NCBI GenBank assembly: GCA_021801645.1
Contig: JAJYXT010000011.1
Coordinates: 1-39,234, forward strand
Length of the DNA: 39,234 bases
Direction of reading: 5' to 3'
Source of the DNA: a bacterium
GTDB taxonomy: Bacteria > Chloroflexota > Dormibacteria > Aeolococcales > Bog-877
Shown: piece after piece, positions 22,989-31,235 of the stretch
Numbering within the stretch: position 1 is the first letter of the stretch
How the letters are laid out: the number at the start of each line of letters is the position of its first letter
The notes under the pieces: model-generated
What the model saw: only the letters and a program-made list of their open reading frames with translations
Told to the model about the DNA's origin: nothing
Databases searched by the model: none
Made by a program: the position numbers and the translations under genes

Positions 22989-24029
22989 TTGCAGCTCCAC
23001 CAGGCGTCGCCCGCGCGCCGGGTCCTCATCGGGCAGGGCGCCATCCAGGAGCTGGCCGCCGAGGTCTCACGCGGGGGCGGCAGCCGCGTGGTGCTGGTCA
23101 CCTCCGCCACCATGAGAGCGCAGACCACCTTGGCGGATCAAGTGGTGGCGGAGCTCGAGGGTCACCACCTGGCCACCTTCAGCGCCGTCGGCGAGCACAC
23201 TCCGCTCTCGGCCGTCGCGCAGCTCCAGGATTTGCTGGAGCAGACCTCCGCGGACTGCGTTGTCAGCTTCGGCGGGGGGAGCGTCATCGACGGGGTGAAG
23301 GCCGCCGTGCACCAGCGGGGCGCGCTTGGGATCCTCCACGTGGCGGTGCCCACCACCCTGTCGGGCGCGGAATTCACCCCCACCGCCGGGGTCACCGAGG
23401 ACGAGACTCGGCTGAAGCGGGGGGTGAAGGACCCGGCGGCGGCGCCAGCGATCGTGCTCCTGGACCCAGAGGTCACCCTGGCCACCCCGGAGAGGCTCTG
23501 GCTCTCCTCCGGGATCCGGGCTCTCGACCACGCGGTGGAAACTCAATGGGCGCCCGAGGGCGACCCGCTGGCGGGGATCCTGGTCCGAGCTGCGATCCCC
23601 AAGCTGATGTCGGCGCTGCCCAGCTGCCGGAGGGATCCCGAGGATCTGGACGCGCGCTACGACGCCCAGCTGGGTGCCTGGTGGGCGGCGACGGGCCTCG
23701 CGGGGTCCACGATGGGCCCGAGCCACCAGCTTGGAAGGTTGCTGGGCGCCACCTTCCAAGTGCCGCACGGGATCACCTCATGCGTCTTCCTGCCCGCAAC
23801 CCTGGAGTGGCAGTTGGACCGCGACCCATCCCGAGTAGGGCTGCTGAGCGGGCCGTTCGGGGTGCAGGCCCCGGAGGAGGTGGTGTCCGCATGCCGCCAA
23901 TTGATCACCGGGCTCGGCCTGCCCACCGACCTGGCGGGAGCCGGGCTGGACCAGGCAGCTGTGGTTCGCTTCCTGGAGATGGCTCCCCCGGAGTGGCATC
24001 CGATCGTGGAGCTGGCCAATCGGGGCTGA
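22989..24029 (+). CDS. Iron-containing alcohol dehydrogenase family protein (maleylacetate reductase-like)
   Basis: 346-aa member of the group III metal-dependent dehydrogenases. N-terminal NAD(P)-binding domain with the GGGS(V)ID motif (SFGGGSVIDGVKAA), VPTTLSGAEFTPTAGVT after it, and the C-terminal helical domain with metal ligands in IRALDHAVE (Asp/His) and SHQLGRLLGATFQVPHG (two His). This set fits maleylacetate reductase-like enzymes, which reduce a double bond in aromatic degradation, but no aromatic pathway genes are nearby, so the substrate is open. TTG start 6 bp after acnA. It converges on the DMT transporter gene with a 2-bp gap. Confidence 0.87.
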   Translation: MQLHQASPARRVLIGQGAIQELAAEVSRGGGSRVVLVTSATMRAQTTLADQVVAELEGHHLATFSAVGEHTPLSAVAQLQDLLEQTSADCVVSFGGGSVIDGVKAAVHQRGALGILHVAVPTTLSGAEFTPTAGVTEDETRLKRGVKDPAAAPAIVLLDPEVTLATPERLWLSSGIRALDHAVETQWAPEGDPLAGILVRAAIPKLMSALPSCRRDPEDLDARYDAQLGAWWAATGLAGSTMGPSHQLGRLLGATFQVPHGITSCVFLPATLEWQLDRDPSRVGLLSGPFGVQAPEEVVSACRQLITGLGLPTDLAGAGLDQAAVVRFLEMAPPEWHPIVELANRG

Positions 24030-24031
24030 CC

Positions 24032-25030
24032 CTATGCTCCGGCCGCGCCCGCCCTGGCGGATGCCAGCGGTGGCCGGGGGCGGGAGACCCGGGTGGAGAA
24101 GGCGGAGCCCACCAGAATCAGGGCAAAGCCGGCGCCCATCCCCAGGTGGAAGGGCTCGCCCAGGACCCACACCCCGAGGATCACTGCCACCGCCGGGTTC
24201 ACGTAGGTGACCACTGTGGCGCGCACCGCTCCGACCTCGGCGATCAGGGCAAACATCACCAGGAACGCCAGGGCCGTGCAGACGACTCCCAGGGTGAGGA
24301 TGGCGGCAAGAGGCCCCGGGGCCGGCACCCGGGCGGGATGCAGAGCTACGACGAAGGGGAGGTACCCGAGCGCGCAGACCGCCAGGGAGGTGGCCACGAC
24401 CTGGAGGCTCGGGAGGTCGGCCAGGCGCCGGGCGATGATCTGTGGACCGGTCGCGTAGCAGACCACCACCACCGCCATCTCCGCTCCCGACGCGGCCGTG
24501 AGGCCCCCGAGGTCCGATCCCAGTACCAGGGCCACTCCCAGAACTCCCACCAGGAGCCCCAGCAGCTGGGTGCGACCCAGATGGTCCTGCCGGGACCCGC
24601 GAAGGGAGATCGCCGCTCCGACCAGGGGCACCGCTGCCACCAGAAGGCCGGAGAGGGAGCTGGTGATGCGCTGCTCGGCGGTGGAGAGCATCAGCCAGGG
24701 GAGGGCGATCTCGATCGCCGTGTAGGTGAGCACCCACCTCCAGCGCCGCAGGACCGCCGACATCTGGCCCCGGGAGAACGCCACCGGCAGCAGCAGCAAA
24801 GCCCCGATGGCGGTGCGGGCGAAGACCAAGGTGGCGGGGCTCACCGCCCCCACCGAGACCCGGATCAGTAGGTAGGGAATCCCCCAGAGGATCCCCAGGG
24901 CGGCAAAGAGCAGCAATCCTCGCCGGGTCAAGTGGCGCACCGCATCGAATGGCAGTCTCCGGCCTGGGACAGGGGCTGCCGGGGCCTTGAGCAGCCCAGC
25001 CTGAGACCCGCGCCCGCGCGATCGTAGCAA
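24032..25030 (-). CDS. EamA/DMT-superfamily transporter
   Basis: 332-aa drug/metabolite transporter with two EamA repeats of five helices each (about 37-165 and 178-315). Typical segments: ALGILWGIPYLLIRVSVGAV, PATLVFARTAIGALLLLPVA, SSLSGLLVAAVPLVGAAISL, LLGLLVGVLGVALVLGSDLG, VVTYVNPAVAVILGVWVLGE and FALILVGSAF. Probably an exporter of amino acids or other small metabolites; the substrate is unknown. The first 30 residues are basic and non-conserved, so the true start may be downstream. It ends 2 bp from the convergent dehydrogenase gene. Confidence 0.9.
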   Translation of the reverse strand: MLRSRGRGSQAGLLKAPAAPVPGRRLPFDAVRHLTRRGLLLFAALGILWGIPYLLIRVSVGAVSPATLVFARTAIGALLLLPVAFSRGQMSAVLRRWRWVLTYTAIEIALPWLMLSTAEQRITSSLSGLLVAAVPLVGAAISLRGSRQDHLGRTQLLGLLVGVLGVALVLGSDLGGLTAASGAEMAVVVVCYATGPQIIARRLADLPSLQVVATSLAVCALGYLPFVVALHPARVPAPGPLAAILTLGVVCTALAFLVMFALIAEVGAVRATVVTYVNPAVAVILGVWVLGEPFHLGMGAGFALILVGSAFSTRVSRPRPPLASARAGAAGA

Positions 25031-25296
25031 CCGCGAACTGACGTGTGCCCCGGGAGCGGACGGGGGCTGCGGGCGTCACCGCGCCCGGTCCTCGTCCGAC
25101 TCACAGCGGCCGCCACCTTGCGGGCCAGACGTGCAGAGCGCCAGTGCGCCGGTGAGTGCATAAGCGGAGGGTCGCACTTCGGCGGAGCCGGAGCTGGACC
25201 GATCCGGACGGGCGGCTGGTCCTGTCCGGATATGTCTGTCGGAGAACCATCGCGGGACGGGAGCGGGTGGAGCGGAGACGAACGCGACGCCCGCCG

Positions 25297-25368
<72 letters not shown>

Positions 25369-25383
25369 GGCAAGTCGCCCTCG

Positions 25384-25395
25384 CCCCCGCGGGGG
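25384..25395 (-). terminator. GC palindrome after the 105-aa gene
   Basis: CCCCCGCGGGGG is a perfect palindrome about 20 bp beyond the stop of the minus-strand gene at 25414 and before tRNA-Arg. It lacks a T-run, so termination is a weak guess. Confidence 0.2.
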
Positions 25396-25413
25396 GGCGG
25401 CTAGGGGATAAGC

Positions 25414-25731
25414 CTACTCGTCCTCGTCACCGATGGTGAACATCAGGCCGTCCTGGACGTCGTAGAGGGCGTCCATCCATTCGGCGATGGTGACGTCCTC
25501 CGGGCGAAGTCGGGCCACCTGGTGGTTCTCTCGGCCGAGAAGCCGGCGGCACTGGGCCCTGAGGTGCGCGGGCACCACCACCTCGTCGGCGATGTTGAGC
25601 TGCTCCAGCTCGTTCAGCAGGCGGTCGATGAACAGGATCTTGTTGCGGCGGGCGTCTCTCTCCCGCCGGCTCAGTTGGTCGACCTCGTAGAGCTTGGAGA
25701 TCTCCTTGGAGGTCTCAGCGATGGTGGGCAA
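25414..25731 (-). CDS. Hypothetical small soluble protein
   Basis: 105 aa, family not recognised. Composition is clearly protein-like: helical and charged, with QLSRRERDARRNKILFIDRL, LNELEQLNIADEVVVPAHLR and an acidic C-terminus (EWMDALYDVQDGLMFTIGDEDE). No membrane segment or cysteine pair (one Cys only). TTG start with GGGGAGAA a few bases upstream. It reads towards tRNA-Arg and may be co-transcribed with it. No function can be inferred. Confidence 0.7.
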   Translation of the reverse strand: MPTIAETSKEISKLYEVDQLSRRERDARRNKILFIDRLLNELEQLNIADEVVVPAHLRAQCRRLLGRENHQVARLRPEDVTIAEWMDALYDVQDGLMFTIGDEDE

Positions 25732-25859
25732 GCGTTCTCCCCGCGATGAATACAGCTGTCAGTGGCTGCGGCCGAGGGCCGGCTTCCGCCTCACTTAGGG
25801 GCATCGTAGATGGGACGCGGGGCGCCGTCAAGAGCGATCAGACGCGATCCCCAGCGGCG

Positions 25860-26810
25860 TCAGCAGGCGTAGTCGGAGTCGAAGGGCCTAGAGAACCACT
25901 GGGTGAGCTCCACCCCCCCGCCGGTGAAGGAGCTCAGCTGGCAGTTGGAAACCGCTCCCGAGAGTTTCCGCGCACCCGGGATCCAGTCTGGGAGCCCCAC
26001 GAGGGCGGTGCCGGCTGTGTACTTAGAGCCCCCAGTGACCTGGTCCCACTGGTAGGAGGTGGAGTAGACGCCCACCTTGGTGACTCCCGCCGCTGACAGG
26101 GCGGCCACCATCCCCTGGAGGTCGGCCACATTCATCTGCAGGCCGGAAGTGCCTGACTGCCAGCTATTGGCGGTTTCGACGTCCAGCCACCAGGGATAGG
26201 CCGACGGCGAGGTGGGCACTGTGGTCTTGGCACCTTGGGCATTTGTGGCGTTGGCGGCAAGCGCCAGCCAGACGGCATCCTGGGCCGCCTTGTTGTACCC
26301 ATACTGCCAGGCGCAGGCAGTTGAGTTGACGCCCACGAGCTCATTGCCGGACGACGGCACGCAAGAGCCGTATGGGTCAGTGCCGCCACCGTCGTTGTTA
26401 CTCGGCCAGTCGGAGACGCCGTTGCCCGGGTCCGCCGTGTTGACGTAGAGGCCAGCTTTGGGCTGTGAAGTGGTGCCGGTGGAGCTGGCCACCGCCCAGT
26501 AGAGCTCGCTCTCGGTGTAGCTCGGGTAGCTCGGCGAGGGGCCGAGGCAGGGGTTGGGCGTGTTGGCCAGACCGTCGTTCACCCCCACGATCCCGAACGC
26601 CTGTCCCGAGGGGAGACTGCCGCCGCACTGGGGATAGGAGACATCGTTTCCGGTGGTGCTCGAGCTCCCACCACCTCCCCCACCGCCGCCATGGCTCGGC
26701 CGGGCCGCCAGTGCCGGCGAGGCGGTGAGGATGGCGAGGGCTCCGGCCATCGCGGCTCCCCAGCCGAGGATCCTGGGCAGCCCGTGAGGGCCGGTGCGGA
26801 CAGACATCAT
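25860..26810 (-). CDS. Secreted GH25-like (TIM-barrel) protein
   Basis: 316 aa. Signal peptide (~1-35, cleavage near SPALAARP) followed by a Gly/Ser linker and one domain that looks like the glycoside-hydrolase-like barrel found in many actinobacterial secreted proteins: NDVSYPQCGGSLPSGQAFGI (first strand), VGVNDGLANTPNPCLGPSPS, AYPWWLDVETANSW (D.E strand typical of GH25-like active sites), VTKVGVYSTSYQWDQVTGG and a closing VELTQWFS strand. Six cysteines suggest disulfides. Lysozyme-like activity is possible but unproved; several members lack it. AGGAG lies 5 nt before the first ATG. Single gene. Confidence 0.75.
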   Translation of the reverse strand: MMSVRTGPHGLPRILGWGAAMAGALAILTASPALAARPSHGGGGGGGGSSSTTGNDVSYPQCGGSLPSGQAFGIVGVNDGLANTPNPCLGPSPSYPSYTESELYWAVASSTGTTSQPKAGLYVNTADPGNGVSDWPSNNDGGGTDPYGSCVPSSGNELVGVNSTACAWQYGYNKAAQDAVWLALAANATNAQGAKTTVPTSPSAYPWWLDVETANSWQSGTSGLQMNVADLQGMVAALSAAGVTKVGVYSTSYQWDQVTGGSKYTAGTALVGLPDWIPGARKLSGAVSNCQLSSFTGGGVELTQWFSRPFDSDYAC

Positions 26811-26937
26811 CGCTGCTCCTGAGCTAAGGGACGGCGACCTTCACTGAATAAACCGATGCGTGCCCCCGAGTACTCGGAGGCGGGCGGCGGTCATGGAAGT
26901 GGGCAGCGGCAGGCCGCTCACGCCCGGGCGATCGCTG

Positions 26938-27597
26938 TTAGCTGCGGCCACAGGAACCCCAGGGCTTCGTCCACCTCCATCTGCACCAGCCTTGACTTAA
27001 TCGCCTCTTCCCTGAGACGCTCAACCAGAGCCAGGATGTCTCGCTCCCCGTGCGTCCTGAGAAACGCTTCTGTCCTGGCGCCGTGGGGCCAAAGCGCGCG
27101 ATCACGGCGCCGAATACTCCCAGTTCATCTCTCCTGGGGCCGATCAGCTCAGCTCCGCGGCGCTCAGCCTCTCGCGGGGAAAGCGGGCCGAAGTCGTGGC
27201 AACCTGCCCAGAGCGGGTCGGACCCGGCGAAGTGCACCGTGGATATGGGCCCGAGGCGGATGGCTGCCGAACATTGCAGGCAAGGCTCCAGCGTGGTCGT
27301 GAGGACCAGCTCACGAGCAAGGCCGAAGGGGAGGCGAGCCAGAACATTGACCTCGGCATGCGCCAGCGTGGAGCCGAAGACCTCTCCGCGCGGGCCATCG
27401 CCGTCAGCAACCCGGTTGCGGGACGCGTGGACCACAGCTCCAGCCGCATCCGTGACACACGCTCCGACCGCGATGTTGCCACCGCGGAATGCCTCCCACG
27501 CCTGGGGGAAAGCCACCCGCCAAGCCTCGTCCAGTCCCCCCCAGAGGGCCTCGGCGGACTCTGAATGCCCCGCCCTCTGGTTGGTGCGCGAAGTCAC
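26938..27597 (-). CDS. Cytidine/deoxycytidylate-deaminase-fold protein, C-terminus frameshifted
   Basis: Zinc-dependent deaminase domain: H80-A-E82 (LAHAEVNVLARL) and P105-C-x-x-C109 (LEPCLQCSAAI) give the ligand set and proton-shuttle Glu. GTG 27597 is chosen as start because TAGCGT ends 7 nt upstream; earlier residues of the longer frame are Arg-rich and antisense to the GH3 tail. Near 27059 the frame breaks: as written the tail is Trp/Ser-rich and ends at 26938, whereas the neighbouring frame continues RTHGERDILALVERLREEA, EVDEALGFLWPQLTAIARA and stops at 26918, clearly protein-like. One missing base in TTTCTC would explain it. The catalytic domain is upstream and intact. The substrate is unknown. 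Confidence 0.78.
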   Translation of the reverse strand: MTSRTNQRAGHSESAEALWGGLDEAWRVAFPQAWEAFRGGNIAVGACVTDAAGAVVHASRNRVADGDGPRGEVFGSTLAHAEVNVLARLPFGLARELVLTTTLEPCLQCSAAIRLGPISTVHFAGSDPLWAGCHDFGPLSPREAERRGAELIGPRRDELGVFGAVIARFGPTAPGQKRFSGRTGSETSWLWLSVSGKRRLSQGWCRWRWTKPWGSCGRS

Positions 27598-27604
27598 CCG
27601 CCGA

Positions 27605-27610
27605 ACGCTA
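27605..27610 (-). promoter_or_regulatory. -10-like box (TAGCGT) for the deaminase, leaderless arrangement
   Basis: TAGCGT on the minus strand ends 7 nt before GTG 27597. It overlaps the stop codon of the GH3 gene (27608-27610). Confidence 0.4.
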
Positions 27611-29035
27611 CCAGCCCCGCGCGGGCGGCCGAGAGCGCGCCCCCGGCGATGAGCCGCTCTGGCAGCGGGGCGTGGTCGGGCACGCCGGGTACGGCGCAGC
27701 GGTCGGCGGCATTTCCGAGCCACCATCCAGTTTGGGCGCCCACGTGGCGGTGCAGCCCGCTGGTGCCGGGGGCCGCGAAACCGCAGCTGGAGCCGAAGAT
27801 TCGGCAGCCAACATCCGCCCGCCGGCGGTCGCCGGCTGGGGCCGGGACAGCCCCTTGAACGCCAGCACTTGCGAGACCGCCGCCAACAGCTCGCTCCGGG
27901 GCAGGCTGCCTGTTTGAACCGCGGCCACGATGGCGCCTATGGTGGCAGAGGTCGTAGCCCCAACCTGAGTGGAGGTGGCGTTGAAGAGCAGAAGGTCGGC
28001 ACCGGCTCGGAGCGCCGCCACCGCTGCCTGGGGAACCGAGTACCCCGCCACGCTCAGGGCCGCCGCGGAGAGAGAGTCGGTCATCACCAGGCCCTGGAAG
28101 TGGAGCTGCTGGCGGAGCACGCCCTGGATAACCGCGCTGGAGATGGTGGCGGGAAGGTCGGTGAGCCCCGGGACCGAGGCGTTGGCGACCATCACCGCCG
28201 GCAGCCCCTGGCTCACGGCCGTCGCGAAGGGGAGGAGGCCGCCGCTCTTCAACTGGGAATAGGGGATTGTGCTGGCCGCCCCGTCGTCCGTGTTGCCGGT
28301 GGAGGAGCCCAGCCCGGGGAAGTGCTTGACCACGGGGGTCACACCCGCCGCGATCAACCCCTGGGCGAAAGCGATCCCGTCAGCTGCGGCCGTCGCCGCG
28401 TTGGTGCTGAAAGACCGGGTTCCGTCCGGGTCAGTGGCGCTCGGCCCGGGGCCCCCGTCCAGGTCGAGAACCGGAGCCAGGTTCACGGTCACGCCGGCAG
28501 CGCGCAGGCGCTCTCCCGCAGCGAGCCCCAACTGCTGGATCTGCTGCGGGGAAAGGGTGGCCGCCATCTGTCGCGCTGAGGGCAGCGGCCCCACCAGGTT
28601 GCTGAGACGCTGGACGGATCCGCCCTCCTCATCGGTCATAACCGAGAGTGCCTCCCCCGGCGGGGCGAGCGCCTCCAGCGCCGCCAGCTGCTGGGCCAGA
28701 TCTTCGGGACCTGAGGATCCGTAGAGGATGATCCCACCCACCCCCATCTGAACCTCCGCGGACACCGCGGACACGTCCTCGGCCTGAGCCGGCACCACCA
28801 GTACCTCGCTGGCGAGGCGCGTGAGACTCCATCCCCCAGGTCCGTTCGAGGGGGATGGCGACGGAGTTGCGCTTGGGGGGATCGGCGTTGGAGGCCGGGT
28901 CGTCGGGCTTGCCCCGCCGGTGCCGGCGGCGCACCCCGCCAGCAGTGCACCCGCGGCAAGCACGGCCGCCGCAATAGTTTCGGAGGTTCGCTCTCGCCAC
29001 GGCCTCCGGGCCCAAATACGGCCGCGGCCGGACAT
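27608..29035 (-). CDS. Glycoside hydrolase family 3 lipoprotein (beta-N-acetylhexosaminidase-like)
   Basis: Extracellular GH3 enzyme of 475 aa from ATG 29035. Signal peptide with lipobox L32-A-G-C35, a Thr/Pro/Ser linker, then the barrel: VMTDEEGGSVQRL (~133-145), LAPVLDLDGGPGPSATDP, the substrate-loop KHFPGLGSSTGNTDDGAAS (K237-H238) and the nucleophile region VMTDSLSAAAL (D320). In NagZ enzymes the loop is KHFPGHG.....D.H with a catalytic His; here the first Gly-His is Gly-Leu and the D.H pair is TDD, as in several actinobacterial lipoprotein members, so the general acid may differ. The last ~80 residues are low-complexity. Likely trims cell-wall amino sugars. Confidence 0.86.
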   Translation of the reverse strand: MSGRGRIWARRPWRERTSETIAAAVLAAGALLAGCAAGTGGASPTTRPPTPIPPSATPSPSPSNGPGGWSLTRLASEVLVVPAQAEDVSAVSAEVQMGVGGIILYGSSGPEDLAQQLAALEALAPPGEALSVMTDEEGGSVQRLSNLVGPLPSARQMAATLSPQQIQQLGLAAGERLRAAGVTVNLAPVLDLDGGPGPSATDPDGTRSFSTNAATAAADGIAFAQGLIAAGVTPVVKHFPGLGSSTGNTDDGAASTIPYSQLKSGGLLPFATAVSQGLPAVMVANASVPGLTDLPATISSAVIQGVLRQQLHFQGLVMTDSLSAAALSVAGYSVPQAAVAALRAGADLLLFNATSTQVGATTSATIGAIVAAVQTGSLPRSELLAAVSQVLAFKGLSRPQPATAGGRMLAAESSAPAAVSRPPAPAGCTATWAPKLDGGSEMPPTAAPYPACPTTPRCQSGSSPGARSRPPARGW

Positions 29036-29592
29036 CACGGTGTTGGGCCTGAAGGTGGTCCTCCGCCCCCCAGCCGCGGCAGTGCGGAGACAGTCCGGGG
29101 GGGCCTGCCGGGTCCGGTCATGACTTCCCCCGGTAGCGGGCTTGTGGCCCAGCCGAGCGGCGCGCACCTTTCGGAGTCAGGGGACCGGTCGGGACGGCCC
29201 CGACGGCGGCAAGCCGCGGGATCGGTAAGGAGGAGCTCAGCCGTCCGGTCCAGCTCGGCGCAAAGCGAGTGTTCCCGAGTGCGGACCCTCGCCGACTTAG
29301 GCCCGCCCGCCTCCGCGGAAGGCGCACCCTTGCCCCGTGTGCGCAGGGAACGCAGTACACGGTTCCACTGTATTCCTGCTGAAGGAAGCGGCGGCCGGCG
29401 TCCCAGAGGTAGACCCGTCGGAGACGCCGAGCAGGCGGCGCTCGGCCTCCCCGGCGCAGACGCGGTTCAGCCACGGGGTATCTGCGGTGGGGCGCTGTCG
29501 AGTGCCGGTCGGCCACGGGCAGGCCCGTGCCCACCAGACCAAGGGATTCGGCCAACAAATCGGCCCGGGTTTCGGTGCCGCCAGCGCTTGTA
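29036..29592. other. No convincing gene in about 560 bases
   Basis: Open frames on both strands here lack motifs and ribosome-binding sites and overlap heavily. The right end carries the promoter of the secreted protein at 29704; the left end should contain the GH3 promoter, which I could not pinpoint. Confidence 0.45.
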
Positions 29593-29621
29593 TTGACGCT
29601 GGAACCCGGTGGTGCTAAGCT
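29593..29621 (+). promoter_or_regulatory. Sigma-70-type promoter of the secreted orphan gene
   Basis: TTGACG (29593-29598), exactly 17 bp, then TAAGCT (29616-29621). This leaves a 5' leader of about 75 nt with GGAGG at 29693-29697, 6 nt before the ATG. It is one of the few conventional promoter-plus-leader layouts in the window. Confidence 0.7.
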
Positions 29622-29703
29622 CCGGCCGACGTCGGGCCGAAGGCCCAAGCCAACGCCGTTCCACCTCGGGCCGCCGGAGAAGCTGGACCACAGGAGGTGT
29701 GGG

Positions 29704-30309
29704 ATGGATGCCCGATGGCGCTGGGCGATCTGGGCGAGCGTGGCGATGGCGGCCGTGTTGGCCAGCAGTGCCGCGGTAGTTGCCGACACCCAGCCGGCCA
29801 AGGTCTCCTCGGTCTCGGGCTTTGAGGTCGCGGCCACCCCTACCCAAGGGCAGTTCGTGGGCTCCCTTGGCAAGGGGACCGCGCTCGCCGGTGGCTACTT
29901 CTACGCCAAGGTCATCCACCAGACGCTGAACGAGCAGGGCACAGGATCTGTGACTGCCGTCTGTGGCACTAGGGAAGCGTCGTCAATAACTGTTAGTCCT
30001 TGCAACTCGGGGACCCCCATGAGCAGCGTTACCGTCTACCTGACTAGCGGGAAAGCGGTCACGGGCGAGTTCGAGTACGCGGACTCGGGAAGTGACAGCA
30101 GCAACCGAGGCATCGTCTTTGAGCAGAATGTCGGCGGCACCCCCTCATGCCCCTCAAGACAGTACTTTTCAGTCGCGGACGTAGTGAACTTCAGCCAACT
30201 CCATAGCTCGTATGAGTTCTCCGTAACCCTCACCCACTACAGCTACGACCTTTTCGGGGACTGCATAACCTACTTCGCCACCATCTCCGGGACGATGACC
30301 CTGCAATAG
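29704..30309 (+). CDS. Secreted protein of unknown family
   Basis: 201 aa with a signal peptide (WRWAIWASVAMAAVLASSAA then VVADTQ). The mature part is small-residue and Ser/Thr/Val-rich with four cysteines (VCGTR, SPCNSG, PSCPSR, GDCITY), suggesting a disulfide-stabilised beta-rich extracellular domain; strands such as ASSITVSPCN, SVTVYLTSG, EFSVTLTHYSYDLF and YFATISGTMTL are evident. I recognise no family. Its codons are visibly less GC-rich than those of its neighbours, notably in the second half (TCAATAACTGTTAGT and similar stretches), which may point to recent acquisition. Strong conventional promoter and ribosome-binding site. It stands alone, between long noncoding DNA and the convergent birA gene. 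Confidence 0.75.
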   Translation: MDARWRWAIWASVAMAAVLASSAAVVADTQPAKVSSVSGFEVAATPTQGQFVGSLGKGTALAGGYFYAKVIHQTLNEQGTGSVTAVCGTREASSITVSPCNSGTPMSSVTVYLTSGKAVTGEFEYADSGSDSSNRGIVFEQNVGGTPSCPSRQYFSVADVVNFSQLHSSYEFSVTLTHYSYDLFGDCITYFATISGTMTLQ

Positions 30310-30355
30310 TCCAGCCCGCCACCTCGCCGTCACGTGGGGCTGGCGGAGCCGGGAA

Positions 30356-31183
30356 TCAGCCGCGCCGGCGTGCCGGGCGCACCGATGAGTTGGGTCCGGG
30401 TGAGAGGTCTCCGGCCGCGATCGCCACTGGACCGTCGGGGCCGGATATGAGCAGGCGCCCCTCGTCGTCCACCCCGTCCATCCGGCCCACGACGGGTGCC
30501 GTCCCGCTCCCCACCTGAACCACCTCGCCGATCCACTCGGCCCGCGCCAACCACGACGGGCGAAGCGCCGGAAAGCCCAGTTCGCTCCAGCTGCGGTAGT
30601 GGTCGTTCAGGGAGGCCAGCACCTCTGCGGCCAGGCTGGACCCGCTCCCGCGCCACCCCTCGCGGTCCAGGGCGGTCGCCCCCTGCGCCAGGGCCTCATC
30701 GATGAGGAAGCCGTCCCAGAACAGGTTGCACCCCACCCCCACGGCCACCGCCTGACCCTCCTCCGTCCACAGGGACTCGACCAGGACCCCCGCCACCTTG
30801 CGCCCCCCGATCAGGCAGTCGTTGGGCCACTTCAGCCCCACCTGGGGGCCTCCGGCCGCCTCGATCCCCCGGGCGATCGCCAGCCCGACCACGAGTGGGA
30901 GGGAGGCGATCGGATGGGAGCCTGCCGGGCGCAGGAGCAGAGAGAGCATCAGCGCGGTCCCGGGCGGCGCCTGCCAGCTCCGGCCCGCCCGGCCCCGGCC
31001 GTGAACCTGTTGGTCCGCAAGCAAGCAGAGCCCCTCGGGCTCGCCCTGCCGAGCCGCGGCCAGGATGAGGTCCTGGGTACTGCCCACCTGGGCCAGCAGT
31101 CGCACCCGCCAGGGCACCCGTCTCGACGCCAGCTCCTGCCCGAGCGCCTGCGCGGAGCCCCAGGCTGGCGCCCTGCCAGGCAT
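30356..31183 (-). CDS. birA: Biotin--[acetyl-CoA-carboxylase] ligase
   Basis: Attaches biotin to the biotin carboxyl carrier protein through biotinyl-AMP. Class I (no DNA-binding domain), 275 aa. Motifs: QVGSTQDLILAAARQG, the adenylate-binding loop GRGRAGRSWQAPPGTALMLS, LKWPNDCLIGGRKVAGVLVE and GVGCNLFW; the C-terminal SH3-like domain (GEVVQVGSG.APVVGRMDGV, DEGRLLISG) follows. ATG 31183 gives a short lead before the fold; GTG 31216, closer to the shared promoter, is possible. The longer in-frame extension to 31390 is antisense to the neighbouring gene. It is divergent from the 174-aa gene. Confidence 0.93.
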   Translation of the reverse strand: MPGRAPAWGSAQALGQELASRRVPWRVRLLAQVGSTQDLILAAARQGEPEGLCLLADQQVHGRGRAGRSWQAPPGTALMLSLLLRPAGSHPIASLPLVVGLAIARGIEAAGGPQVGLKWPNDCLIGGRKVAGVLVESLWTEEGQAVAVGVGCNLFWDGFLIDEALAQGATALDREGWRGSGSSLAAEVLASLNDHYRSWSELGFPALRPSWLARAEWIGEVVQVGSGTAPVVGRMDGVDDEGRLLISGPDGPVAIAAGDLSPGPNSSVRPARRRG

Positions 31184-31221
31184 TCGCCCGTGAGCGGGGC
31201 CTGAAGTCAGGTTCACTCCCG

Positions 31222-31227
31222 TATACT
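31222..31227 (+). promoter_or_regulatory. -10 box (TATACT) for the 174-aa gene, leaderless arrangement
   Basis: TATACT ends 8 nt before GTG 31236. It is embedded in the palindrome GTATAC, in the short gap divergent from birA. Confidence 0.6.
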
Positions 31228-31235
31228 GCGGCCTC

